This document shows positions 10,129 through 18,208 of a DNA stretch of 64,000 nt, piece by piece. Position 1 is the first letter of the stretch. Each line of letters begins with the position of its first letter. Origin of the DNA: Hephaestia caeni. GTDB lineage: Bacteria > Pseudomonadota > Alphaproteobacteria > Sphingomonadales > Sphingomonadaceae. The DNA lies in the NCBI RefSeq assembly GCF_003550065.1, contig NZ_QXDC01000003.1:1151001-1215000 (forward strand). Reading direction: 5' to 3'. Both the position numbers and the translations under genes were made by a program. The notes beneath the pieces are model-generated. The model was not told the DNA's origin and searched no databases. It saw only the letters and a list, made by a program, of their open reading frames with translations.

Positions 10129-11229
10129 CTACTTGCGCAGATGCTTCGCGAAGAAGCGCGTGACCACGTCGTACACCTGCTTCGATTCGGGCAGGTCGGG
10201 GTCCATGTGGAACGCGTGTGGTAGCCCCTCCCACACATGCAGTTCGGCATCGACGCCTTGCGCCACCAGCCGCGAATGCGTGTAGACGGTCGAGCTCAGC
10301 GCGAAATCGCGCGTCGCGGTGACGAGCAGCGTCGGTGGAAACTTAGCGAGCAGCGCGAGCGACCGCGCCGGAAAGACCAAAGGATCGTCGGCCGAGGTGC
10401 CGCTGAAATAGGGGTTTACCGCCATCGTGCTCGCCGATGTATCGTAGACCATCCGCGACGAATCGCCCTCGGTCCAATAAACCCCGCCTTCGCATAGCAT
10501 CGCGATCGCGCCGGGCAGCGGCAGCTTCTTGTCGATCAGCCACGCCACGCTCTGCGCGGTGAGCAGCCCGCCCGCCGAACAGCCGTAAATGCCGATATTG
10601 CGCGGATCATATTGCTTGATCAGCTCACGATACACCGCCGCGACATCTTCGCTCGCGGCGGGGAAGGTGAAATCGGGGCCTTGCCGGTAATCGACGCTGA
10701 TCACCTTGATCCGCCCGATCGCCGCGATCGGCATCGATTCCATCCGGCTCAGCGTTCGCGCGCCGCCGATGAACGCGCCGCCATGCACGTTGATCAGCAC
10801 GCGCCGCCGGTTCTCGGGCGCCACGCCGCCGCGCGGCTCGACCACCTCGGTCCGGACGCCGCCGATCACCCGATCCTCGATCGAGACGTCGAACAGCGTC
10901 TGCAACCGCCGGTACGCGTTCGACACGTAGAAGGCCTGCGCCTCGCATTCGCGGATGGCGGGGATCTGGTCGTTGGGGGCGCCGGCCATCGACGGGCACG
11001 ATCGCGGCTGGCTCTGCTCGCGCGGCGGGTTGCGCTGCTCGGCGAGGTGGCGCCGCGTCTCCGCGCTCAGCAATGTCGATTCGGGGATCGCGATCGCGGG
11101 GACATGCACCGTCCCTTGCGCATCCACCGTCTGCGCGGCGGCAGGGGTGATCAGGGCGAACAACGTGGCGGCGGCCAGCATGATGTGGCGCCCGATCCGG
11201 CGTGTCGGCGTATTTCCTCGATGGCGCAT
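10129..11229 (-). CDS. Exported alpha/beta hydrolase, HSL (hormone-sensitive lipase) type
   Basis: 366 residues from ATG 11229, chosen for the GGGGAGGA ribosome site. A signal sequence with a basic N-region and hydrophobic core (MLAAATLFALITPAAAQ) exports it. Seen: oxyanion motif HGGAF (about residues 149-153), nucleophile GCSAGG (Ser218), acid in TATRDFAL, and the final His in LPHAFHMDPDLPES. These define an HSL-type esterase; the substrate cannot be told. It is convergent with the GH92 gene, with only 3 bp between the stops. Confidence 0.9.
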   Translation of the reverse strand: MRHRGNTPTRRIGRHIMLAAATLFALITPAAAQTVDAQGTVHVPAIAIPESTLLSAETRRHLAEQRNPPREQSQPRSCPSMAGAPNDQIPAIRECEAQAFYVSNAYRRLQTLFDVSIEDRVIGGVRTEVVEPRGGVAPENRRRVLINVHGGAFIGGARTLSRMESMPIAAIGRIKVISVDYRQGPDFTFPAASEDVAAVYRELIKQYDPRNIGIYGCSAGGLLTAQSVAWLIDKKLPLPGAIAMLCEGGVYWTEGDSSRMVYDTSASTMAVNPYFSGTSADDPLVFPARSLALLAKFPPTLLVTATRDFALSSTVYTHSRLVAQGVDAELHVWEGLPHAFHMDPDLPESKQVYDVVTRFFAKHLRK

Positions 11230-11485
11230 CGGTGTCCTCCCCACAGGCGCTATAGCAGCAATGGTTCCATACAAGAAATACTATTTCGTGTATGAGACAT
11301 GGTGGCAGGGCGCGATCGGATGCTTCGGATCGGTGCAGCCTGTCCTGCCCGCTGGAAATCTGCCACAAGGTCCGCATCAGTTGTGCCCGTCGCGCGCCCG
11401 TGTCCGGGGTGGCGAGCGGGCGCCGCGCCAGAGCGTCGACCTGGTCGACCTGGGGCGCTCGCCAACACCAGTTCGAGGAACCCGA

Positions 11486-13282
11486 ATGTCCACTTATACG
11501 GCCCGGCTCGAGGCCCTTCGCGATCAATTGAAGCGCCAGTCGCTCGATGGCTTCGTGGTGCCGCTCACCGATGAACATATGAGCGAATATGTTGGTGCCT
11601 ATGCGCAGCGGCTGGCGTGGCTCACCGGCTTCGAAGGCTCGGCGGGCAGCGCGGTGGTGATGCCTGAACAGGCCGCGATCTTCACCGATGGGCGCTATAC
11701 GCTCCAGGTGCGCCAGCAGGTCGACGGCAATCACTGGCAATATGTTCCCGTGCCCGATGTCACCATCGCCGATTGGCTGGCGGAGCACGCCGCGGAAGGT
11801 GCGCGCGTGGGCTATGATCCGTGGCTGCACACGCGCCAATGGGTCGAGGAGGCCACGCAAGCGCTCGCCGAAAGCGGGGCGACGCTGGTGGCGGTCGAGA
11901 GCAACCCGATCGATGCCGTCTGGGCCGATCGCCCCCGGCCGTCGGAGGCCAGACTCGCGGTTCAACCCGATGACGCCGCGGGCAAATCCTCGGCGCAGAA
12001 GCGGCAGGAGATCGCAGACTGGCTCGCCGCGAAGAAGGCCGACGCGGTCGTGCTCTCCGCGCTCGATTCGATCGCCTGGGCGCTCAACGTGCGCGGCGGC
12101 GACGTCGCTCATACCCCGGTCGCGCTTGCCTATGCGATCGTCTCGGCCGACGGCACCGCCGATCTCTATGTCGCACCCGACAAGCTGACCGATGCCGTGC
12201 GCCAACACCTCGGCAACGCGGTGCGCCTCCATGATCGCACCGCCTTCGCACCCGCGCTGGCCGGGTTCGCGGGCAAGCGGATCGCCGCCGATCCCGACAA
12301 TGCCGTCGCCGCGATCTTCGACGCGCTCGATGCCGGCGGGGCGACCGTGCTGCCCTTGCGCGATCCGGTCGTGCTCGCCAAGGCGATCAAGAACGCGGCC
12401 GAGATTGCCGGCCACCGCGCCGCGAGCGTCCGCGACGGCGCCGCGCTCAGCCGCTTCCTGCGCTGGGTCGAGGAGACCGCGCCCAAAGGCGGGCTCACCG
12501 AACTCGATTGCGTCGCCAAGCTGCTCGAATTCCGTCAGGCGACCGGCGTTCTCAAGGACACCTCATTCGACACGATCTCGGCGACCGGCGCGCACGGCGC
12601 GAGCCCGCATTACCATTCGACGCCCGAATCGAATGCCGAACTCAAGCCCGGTGAATTGTATCTGGTCGATTCGGGCGGCCAATATGAAGACGGCACCACC
12701 GACGTCACCCGCGTCGTGCCCGTGGGTGAGCCGACGCACGAGATGAAGGACCGCTTCACCCGCGTCCTCAAGGGCAACATCGCGCTCGATACCGTGCGCT
12801 TCCCGCGCGGCACCAACGGCGGCCAGCTTGATAGCTTCGCGCGGCGGCCGCTTTGGGAAGCCGGGCTCGATTATGCGCACGGCACCGGCCACGGTGTCGG
12901 CGCGTACCTCTCGGTCCACGAAGGCCCGGCGCGGATCGCCAAGCCCAATTATCCCGGCGGCGGTCCCTCGGTCCCGCTCGAACCCGGCATGATCCTCTCG
13001 AACGAGCCCGGCTATTACAAGGCGGGCGAATACGGCATCCGCATCGAGACGCTGGTGCTGGTGGTCGAACGCGCAATATCAGGCGGCGACAGCCCGATGC
13101 TGGGTTTCGAAACGCTCACCTTCGTGCCGATCGAGCGGTCGCTGATCCTGCCCGACCTGCTCACCCCTGAGGAACTGGCCTGGCTCAACGCCTACCACGC
13201 CAAGGTGCTCGAAAAGATCGGCCCCGAACTCGACGCCGACGATCGCGCCTGGCTGGCCGCCAAATGCGCGCCGATCGGGTAG
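11486..13282 (+). CDS. pepP: Xaa-Pro aminopeptidase (M24B)
   Basis: 598 residues from ATG 11486 (MSTYTARLEALRDQLKRQ), with GAGGAA 6-11 bases upstream; earlier in-frame codons overlap the divergent esterase gene and are not protein-like. Three-domain M24B protein like eukaryotic XPNPEP1: two creatinase-like N-terminal domains and a C-terminal pita-bread catalytic domain. Metal ligands are visible in VDSGGQYEDGTTDVTR (two Asp), GTGHGVG (His), SNEPGYY (Glu) and IRIETL (Glu). Removes N-terminal residues before proline in the cytoplasm. A palindrome pair follows the stop. Confidence 0.93.
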   Translation: MSTYTARLEALRDQLKRQSLDGFVVPLTDEHMSEYVGAYAQRLAWLTGFEGSAGSAVVMPEQAAIFTDGRYTLQVRQQVDGNHWQYVPVPDVTIADWLAEHAAEGARVGYDPWLHTRQWVEEATQALAESGATLVAVESNPIDAVWADRPRPSEARLAVQPDDAAGKSSAQKRQEIADWLAAKKADAVVLSALDSIAWALNVRGGDVAHTPVALAYAIVSADGTADLYVAPDKLTDAVRQHLGNAVRLHDRTAFAPALAGFAGKRIAADPDNAVAAIFDALDAGGATVLPLRDPVVLAKAIKNAAEIAGHRAASVRDGAALSRFLRWVEETAPKGGLTELDCVAKLLEFRQATGVLKDTSFDTISATGAHGASPHYHSTPESNAELKPGELYLVDSGGQYEDGTTDVTRVVPVGEPTHEMKDRFTRVLKGNIALDTVRFPRGTNGGQLDSFARRPLWEAGLDYAHGTGHGVGAYLSVHEGPARIAKPNYPGGGPSVPLEPGMILSNEPGYYKAGEYGIRIETLVLVVERAISGGDSPMLGFETLTFVPIERSLILPDLLTPEELAWLNAYHAKVLEKIGPELDADDRAWLAAKCAPIG

Positions 13283-13290
13283 AGCCTTTC

Positions 13291-13376
13291 GTCATGCCGG
13301 ACTTGTTCCGGCATCCAACTCTCCACGAGCGTTAACGCTTGAGGCACGTTGGACCCCGGAACAAGTCCGGGGTGAC
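13291..13376 (+). repeat. Head-to-head palindrome pair (REP/BIME-like), family A
   Basis: Left unit 13291-13317 (GTCATGCCGGACTTGTTCCG then GCATCCA) and right unit 13350-13376, inverted, with GGACCCCGGAACAAGTCCGG as core. Each unit is a hairpin, and the two face each other. The pair is the mirror arrangement of that at 44312-44404. It sits between convergent genes. Confidence 0.85.
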
Positions 13377-13395
13377 GGGGTATCGATGGGAAAGC

Positions 13396-14928
13396 TTAAC
13401 GCTCGCGCGTCGCCGCGAATCGCACCTTGGGATAGCGATCCGCGACATAGCCGACTTCCCACGCGGTCTTGGCCATGAACACGGGGTTGCCGTCGCGATC
13501 CCTGGCCATCGCCGCGCGGTTCAAATCGGCGAACGCCTTGAGGTCGGCGGGATCGTCCGCCGATACCCAGCGCGCGGTCTCGAACGGCGCCATTTCCAGC
13601 CCGGCGGCGACCTTGTATTCAGCCTCGAGCCGGCTCAGCAGCACATCGAGCTGGAGCTGCCCCACCACGCCGATCACCCAGTTGGCGCCGATCTCGGGAT
13701 AGAAGACCTGCGTCACGCCTTCCTCGGCCATGTCGTCGAGCGCCTTGCGCAACTGCTTGGTCTTGGTCGGGTCTTTCAGCACCACGCGGCGCAGGATTTC
13801 GGGGGCGAAATTGGGCAGCCCGGTAAAACGCACCGCCGCTTTCTCGCTCAGCGTATCGCCCACCCGCAGCGTCCCGTGGTTGGGAATGCCGATGATGTCG
13901 CCCGGAAACGCCTCGTCGGCCAGCTCGCGGTTCTGCGCGAAGAACAGGATCGGCGAATGCACCGCGATCGGCTTGCCGTGCCCCGTCGGCGTCAGCTTCA
14001 TGCCGCGCCTGAAGGTGCCCGAACACAGCCGCATGAACGCGATTCTGTCGCGATGCTGCGGGTCCATGTTCGCCTGCACCTTGAACACGAACCCCGTCAC
14101 TTCGCTGCCCTCCGGCGATACCGGCGCGGGCTCGGCCGGCTGCGATCGCGGCCCCGGTGCATAGGCCGCCAGCGCGTCGATCAGCTCGGCGACGCCGAAA
14201 TCCTTGAGCGCCGACCCGAAATAGACCGGCGTCAGGTCGCCGTGCCGGTACGCGCCCTCGTCGAACGCGGCATAGCCCGCCCGCGCCAGTTCGATCTCGT
14301 CGCGCGCCGCCTCGGGCAGCGCGGGGGCCGCCTCGATCTTGCCGTGGAATTCGCGGCTCGGCCCCTCGGGCCGCGCGGCGCGATCGTGCGCGATGTCGTA
14401 CACGCCTTCGAAGGTGCCGCCCATACCCACCGGCCAGCTCATCGGCGCGACATCCAACGCCAGCACGTCGGCGATCTCGTCGAGCAGCTCGAACGGCGCG
14501 CGTCCTTCGCGGTCGACCTTGTTGACGAAGGTGATGATCGGCACGCTGCGCAGCCGGCATACCTCGAACAGCTTGCGCGTCTGCGCCTCGATCCCGCGCG
14601 CCGCGTCGATCACCATCACCGCCGAATCGACTGCGGTCAGCGTGCGGTACGTATCCTCCGAAAAATCCTCGTGCCCCGGCGTGTCGAGCAGGTTGAAGGT
14701 GATCCCGTCCTTCTCGAATGTCATCACCGACGATGTCACCGAGATGCCGCGCTGCTGCTCGATCTTCATCCAGTCGGAACGCGCGCGCCGGTTCGCCCCG
14801 CGCGCCTTGACCTCGCCGGCAAGATGGATCGCGCCGCCCGCGACGAGCAGCTTTTCGGTGAGTGTGGTCTTGCCGGCATCGGGGTGCGAGATGATCGCAA
14901 AGGTGCGGCGATCGGAAATCCTGGTCAT
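13396..14928 (-). CDS. prfC: Peptide chain release factor 3
   Basis: 510 residues from ATG 14928 (MTRISDRRTFAIISHPDAGK). GTPase that removes RF1/RF2 from the ribosome after termination. Seen: P-loop HPDAGKTT (15-22), the QQRGISV switch region, DTPGHEDF, and NKVD; then the RF3-specific domains with the GANWVIGVVGQLQLDVLLSRLEAEY block near the C-terminus. Length is close to the usual ~525. The start is 100 bp from that of the divergent hydrolase. RF1 (prfA) is also in the window, at 60707. Confidence 0.96.
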   Translation of the reverse strand: MTRISDRRTFAIISHPDAGKTTLTEKLLVAGGAIHLAGEVKARGANRRARSDWMKIEQQRGISVTSSVMTFEKDGITFNLLDTPGHEDFSEDTYRTLTAVDSAVMVIDAARGIEAQTRKLFEVCRLRSVPIITFVNKVDREGRAPFELLDEIADVLALDVAPMSWPVGMGGTFEGVYDIAHDRAARPEGPSREFHGKIEAAPALPEAARDEIELARAGYAAFDEGAYRHGDLTPVYFGSALKDFGVAELIDALAAYAPGPRSQPAEPAPVSPEGSEVTGFVFKVQANMDPQHRDRIAFMRLCSGTFRRGMKLTPTGHGKPIAVHSPILFFAQNRELADEAFPGDIIGIPNHGTLRVGDTLSEKAAVRFTGLPNFAPEILRRVVLKDPTKTKQLRKALDDMAEEGVTQVFYPEIGANWVIGVVGQLQLDVLLSRLEAEYKVAAGLEMAPFETARWVSADDPADLKAFADLNRAAMARDRDGNPVFMAKTAWEVGYVADRYPKVRFAATRER

Positions 14929-14991
14929 CGGGCGCGCTCTAGCGGGGCCGCGCCGATGCGTCGAGACGCCGCCTTGCTTTCGATGCGCTGA

Positions 14992-15013
14992 CTGTATTAC
15001 CAATGCAATACAG
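14992..15013. promoter_or_regulatory. Perfect 7-bp inverted repeat, likely operator
   Basis: CTGTATT (14992-14998) and AATACAG (15007-15013) are exact complements separated by 8 bp, a 22-bp footprint, in the divergent region between prfC and the hydrolase gene. Such symmetry is typical of TetR, MarR or GntR sites. A weak -35/-10 like pair (TTGCTT 14974, TATTAC 14995) overlaps it. No regulator gene is next to it. Confidence 0.5.
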
Positions 15014-15028
15014 CTTGGAGAGGAAAGA

Positions 15029-16120
15029 ATGCGCTTGACGGTTCTGCTGTTCGCCATCGCCGTCGCCCTGCCGGCGCAAGCGCAGAGCGACCGACACAAA
15101 GCCGATGCCTATGCGCAGGGTCGCGAGATCATCGCCGACATCGACAAGATCGTGACGCCCGACGGCATTCAGGAAACTTTTACGGCGACGCTCGGCGGTG
15201 CGCCCCAGGTCATCAACGTGCGCGGCGCGGATCGCGACAATCCTCTCCTGCTTTTCATACATGGCGGTCCCGGCTCGGTCGAAATGCCGATCGCCTGGAG
15301 CTTTCAGCGCCCGTGGGAAGACTATTTCGCCGTCGTTCAATGGGACCAGCGCGGCGCCGGGCGTTCGTATCGCCTCATCGATCCGGAAAAGCTCGCGCCG
15401 ACGCTCTCCGTCGATCGCTATCGCGACGACGCGATCGCGTTGATCGAGCTGCTGCGCCGGAAATACGGCAAGCGCAAGGTGGTTCTGGTCGGGCATAGCT
15501 GGGGCTCGGCGATCGGGCTGGCCGTGGCTGCCAAGCGGCCGGATCTGATTTCGGCCTATGTCGGGATCGGGCAGCTCATCGATGTGCGAGAGAACGAACG
15601 GTTGGGCTTCGCCTGGACGCTTGCGCGCGCCAAAGCCGATGACAACCAGGAAGCGGTTGCAGAACTCGAGGGCATTCGTCCCTATCCCGGTCCGGGCGCG
15701 CTGGACGTGAAGAAGCTGCAAATCGAACGCAAATGGTCGATCCGCTACGGCGCGCTCGCCGCGTATCGCGAGGATGCCGCCTTTTATTTCAACGCCGCGG
15801 CGCTTTCGCCGGAATACGCGCCGGCGGACATCGAAGCGATCGACGATGGAAGCGAGTTGGCGTTTCGCGCCCTGTTTCCGCAGTTGGTCGATCTGTCGTT
15901 TCTGGGGCTGACGCGGGTCGACGTGCCGGTGTTTCTCTTCCTTGGGCGCCACGATCATACCTGCGATTCCGCGCTTGCCGCGCGCTGGCTGGGAAAGCTC
16001 GATTCGCCGGAAAAGAAGATCGTCTGGTTCGAGCATTCGGCCCATCTGCCGATGCTCGAACAGCCCGGGCGCGTCCTTACCGCCCTCGTCGACGATGTCC
16101 GTCCGCTCGCGACGCCCTGA
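15029..16120 (+). CDS. Exported alpha/beta hydrolase, proline iminopeptidase-like (S33)
   Basis: 363 residues from ATG 15029; ribosome site GGAGAGGAAAG. Signal peptide MRLTVLLFAIAVALPAQAQS. Fold motifs of S33 hydrolases: HGGPGS (oxyanion), WDQRGAGRS, nucleophile VGHSWGSAIG, acid in FLGRHDHTCDS and the final His in EHSAHLPMLEQP. Family members act as aminopeptidases on N-terminal proline or as general esterases; specificity cannot be assigned. The palindromic operator candidate at 14992-15013 lies directly before the ribosome site, so expression is probably repressor-controlled. Confidence 0.88.
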   Translation: MRLTVLLFAIAVALPAQAQSDRHKADAYAQGREIIADIDKIVTPDGIQETFTATLGGAPQVINVRGADRDNPLLLFIHGGPGSVEMPIAWSFQRPWEDYFAVVQWDQRGAGRSYRLIDPEKLAPTLSVDRYRDDAIALIELLRRKYGKRKVVLVGHSWGSAIGLAVAAKRPDLISAYVGIGQLIDVRENERLGFAWTLARAKADDNQEAVAELEGIRPYPGPGALDVKKLQIERKWSIRYGALAAYREDAAFYFNAAALSPEYAPADIEAIDDGSELAFRALFPQLVDLSFLGLTRVDVPVFLFLGRHDHTCDSALAARWLGKLDSPEKKIVWFEHSAHLPMLEQPGRVLTALVDDVRPLATP

Positions 16121-16996
16121 TCAGGTCGACAGCGCGATGCTCATGCGCAGTCGCTTGTCCTCGCCCGGTGCGACCACGAACGCGCCGGGTTTGTCGCGAA
16201 GCTCGCCCGCAAAGCCTTCGAGATCGGCTAGCCCATGCCACGGCTCGATGCACACGAAGCGCGCGCCGGGCTTGGTCCACACGCCGAGCCGCGGCGTATC
16301 GGGAAAGCCCATCTCGATCGCTGCCCCCTCGGCCGGGCCATAGCGAACCTTGTCCGAATGGACGGGGTCCCACACCAACGCATCGTCGGTGAACAGCGCA
16401 TCGTCGAGGTGAAGCGAGCGGCCGTCGAGCGGGCTGTCGCGGCGCTCGGGCGCGATCAGTCCGTCGGGTGCGATCCGCAGCAGCCGCTCGGGCTCGTCGG
16501 CGTCGAAGGTGATAATGTGCTCGTCGCGCGCCGCGCCGAACGGCAGTGGCCAGGCGAGCGCCGGGTGGAAGCCGAACTGCGCGGGCATCGGCCGCTCGCC
16601 GCGATTGGTGATCCGCGCTTCCACCGTCAGCCTCGTGCGGTACAGGGCGAAGTCGATGTCGAGCCGGAAAGCGAACGGATAGTGTTGTCGCGTCGCCTCG
16701 CTGTCGGCGAGCCGGAACACCGCGCGATCGCGCTCGTGCCGCACCACGTCGAACGTGGAATGCCGCGCGAAACCGTGCTTGGGCATTGGATGCGCGGTGC
16801 CGTCCACCCGGATCACGCCGCCATTGGTCACCCCGATCACCGGGAACAGGATCGGCGCCGTGTGCGACCAGAAGGCGGGGTCGGCGTCGCTCATCAGCTC
16901 GCGGCGCCCGGTGTCGCGCAGGTGCGTCAGCTCGGCGCCGAACGGGTTGATCGCCGCGAGCAACCCGTCGCTCGCGATCTCGACGAGATCGGTCAC
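16121..16996 (-). CDS. Aldose 1-epimerase family protein
   Basis: 291 residues from GTG 16996, whose first bases overlap the stop of the upstream SDR gene (GTGA), implying coupled translation. Galactose-mutarotase fold; family proteins interconvert the anomers of aldoses or bind hexose 6-phosphates. Seen: NPFGAELTHLRDTGRRELM, LFPVIGVTNGGVIRVDG, PKHGFARHSTFDV (contains the catalytic-type His), FGFHPALAWPLP (second His) and CIEPWHGLADLEGF. This pattern fits the LacX/YeaD-like subgroup. The stop lies 1 bp from that of the convergent hydrolase. Confidence 0.88.
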   Translation of the reverse strand: MTDLVEIASDGLLAAINPFGAELTHLRDTGRRELMSDADPAFWSHTAPILFPVIGVTNGGVIRVDGTAHPMPKHGFARHSTFDVVRHERDRAVFRLADSEATRQHYPFAFRLDIDFALYRTRLTVEARITNRGERPMPAQFGFHPALAWPLPFGAARDEHIITFDADEPERLLRIAPDGLIAPERRDSPLDGRSLHLDDALFTDDALVWDPVHSDKVRYGPAEGAAIEMGFPDTPRLGVWTKPGARFVCIEPWHGLADLEGFAGELRDKPGAFVVAPGEDKRLRMSIALST

Positions 16997-17739
16997 TGGG
17001 CGCGTGCCACCTGAAAGCCCGCGAACGACTGGCTCACCGGCATCAGTTCGAGCGTGTTGATGTTGAGATGCGGCGGCAGCGTGGCGACCCACAGCATCGT
17101 GTTCGCGATGTCCGCACCCGTCATCGGGTTTGCGCCGCCATAGAGCGCGTCCGACGCCTGCTGGTTGCCGCCGGTGCGCACCACGGTGAATTCGGTTTCG
17201 ACCATCCCCGGTTCGATCGAAGTGACGCGCACGCCCGTGCCGGCGAGATCGGATCGGATCGCGAGGCTGAACTGGCGCACGAACGCCTTGGTGCCGGCAT
17301 AGACGTTACCGCCCGTATAGGGATAGCTGCCCGCGACCGACGCCAGGTTGATGATCGCCCCCTTGCGCGCGATCAACGCGGGCAGCAGCGTGCGCGTGAT
17401 CGAGACGAGCGCGGTGACATTGGTGTCGATCATCGTCTTCCACTGATCGAGGCTGGCCTCCTGCGCCGGGACCGTCCCGAGCGCGAGCCCGGCATTGTTG
17501 ATCAGCAGATCGATATCGCGAAACCCCTCGGGCAAGGCAGCAAGCGCGGCATCGCGCGCGCCCTCGTCGCGGATGTCGAACGCCGCGCCGTGGAAGGCGG
17601 CCCCCAACTCACCCGCCAGCGCGTCGAGCCGCGCGCGCCGCCGCCCGGTGCCGATCACCCGCCATCCCGCGCCCACGAAGGCCCGCGCCGCCGCCTCGCC
17701 GATCCCCGCGGTCACGCCGGTGATGAGAGCTGTGCGCAT
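16993..17739 (-). CDS. Short-chain dehydrogenase/reductase (YdfG-like)
   Basis: 248 residues from ATG 17739 with AAAGGA upstream. Classical SDR: cofactor motif TGVTAGIG (7-14), NNAG (81-84), catalytic Ser134, Tyr147 and Lys151 (YAGTK). The sequence around these, with NVTALVSITR and the GMVETEF block, is closest to NADP-dependent 3-hydroxy acid (serine/malonic semialdehyde) reductases such as YdfG. The RR pair after TG at 31-34 favours NADPH. Forms a two-gene operon with the epimerase. Confidence 0.9.
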   Translation of the reverse strand: MRTALITGVTAGIGEAAARAFVGAGWRVIGTGRRRARLDALAGELGAAFHGAAFDIRDEGARDAALAALPEGFRDIDLLINNAGLALGTVPAQEASLDQWKTMIDTNVTALVSITRTLLPALIARKGAIINLASVAGSYPYTGGNVYAGTKAFVRQFSLAIRSDLAGTGVRVTSIEPGMVETEFTVVRTGGNQQASDALYGGANPMTGADIANTMLWVATLPPHLNINTLELMPVSQSFAGFQVARAQ

Positions 17740-17798
17740 GGATGGTCCTTTCGTCTTCGAGTGGCGTGCTTTAGCGCCTGCGGGGTCGCAGTCCAACC

Positions 17799-18201
17799 GT
17801 CACCCCGGCCTTGTGCCGGGGTCCGCCTGGATGCAGGCTCGTCGCGTGACGATAGAGCGAACCCCGTGCGTCTACATTCTCGCGCGAAGCTATCACGGCA
17901 CGCTCTATACTGGCGTGACCTCCAACCTCATCGGCAGAATCATTCAGCATCGTGAGGGCTCATTCGAAGGCTTCACCAAGCGTTACGCCATCCGCAGGCT
18001 GGTCCATTACGAGGTCGCGGAAACGATGGAAGTGGCGATCCATCGCGAAAAGCAGATCAAGCGCTGGCCCCGCGAATACAAATACAATCTGATCGAGCGC
18101 CTCAATCCGACGTGGAACGACCTCGCGGTGGGCTTGGGCTTGCCGCCCTTGCCAACGTGAATGTGGCGCGGCGGAGGACCCCGGCACAAGGCCGGGGTGA
18201 C
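17799..18201 (+). mobile_element. GIY-YIG gene bounded by perfect 26-bp inverted palindromes
   Basis: The unit 17799-17824 (GTCACCCCGGCCTTGTGCCG then GGGTCC) is repeated exactly, all 26 bases, in inverted orientation at 18176-18201. Each copy is itself a hairpin. Between them lies one complete gene for a GIY-YIG nuclease. At least six other sites in the window carry the same kind of head-to-head pair with only ~15-50 bp between the units and no gene. The arrangement looks like an autonomous element plus non-autonomous derivatives. No clear target-site duplication is visible. Mobility is inferred. Confidence 0.55.
17831..18160 (+). CDS. GIY-YIG nuclease family protein
   Basis: 109 residues from ATG 17831; a GTG at 17846 is an equally possible start. 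GIY-YIG fold: VYILARSYHGTLYTGVTSNL carries the two signature strands (VYI and YTG), followed by the catalytic-type Arg in LIGRIIQH and Glu in REKQIKRWPREYK. It belongs to the small YhbQ/UPF0213-like group, known as single-domain predicted endonucleases. It is enclosed by the perfect 26-bp inverted palindromes at 17799 and 18176, and the upstream one supplies the GGGG before the ATG. The role in moving those repeats is my inference. Confidence 0.85.
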   Translation: MQARRVTIERTPCVYILARSYHGTLYTGVTSNLIGRIIQHREGSFEGFTKRYAIRRLVHYEVAETMEVAIHREKQIKRWPREYKYNLIERLNPTWNDLAVGLGLPPLPT

Positions 18202-18208
18202 GTAATCC

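Noticed and set aside
17799..17830. Longer start for the GIY-YIG gene reading through the palindrome (RHPGLVPGSAW)
   Set aside because: Those residues are the translated repeat and precede the nuclease domain; starts at 17831 or 17846 are more likely.
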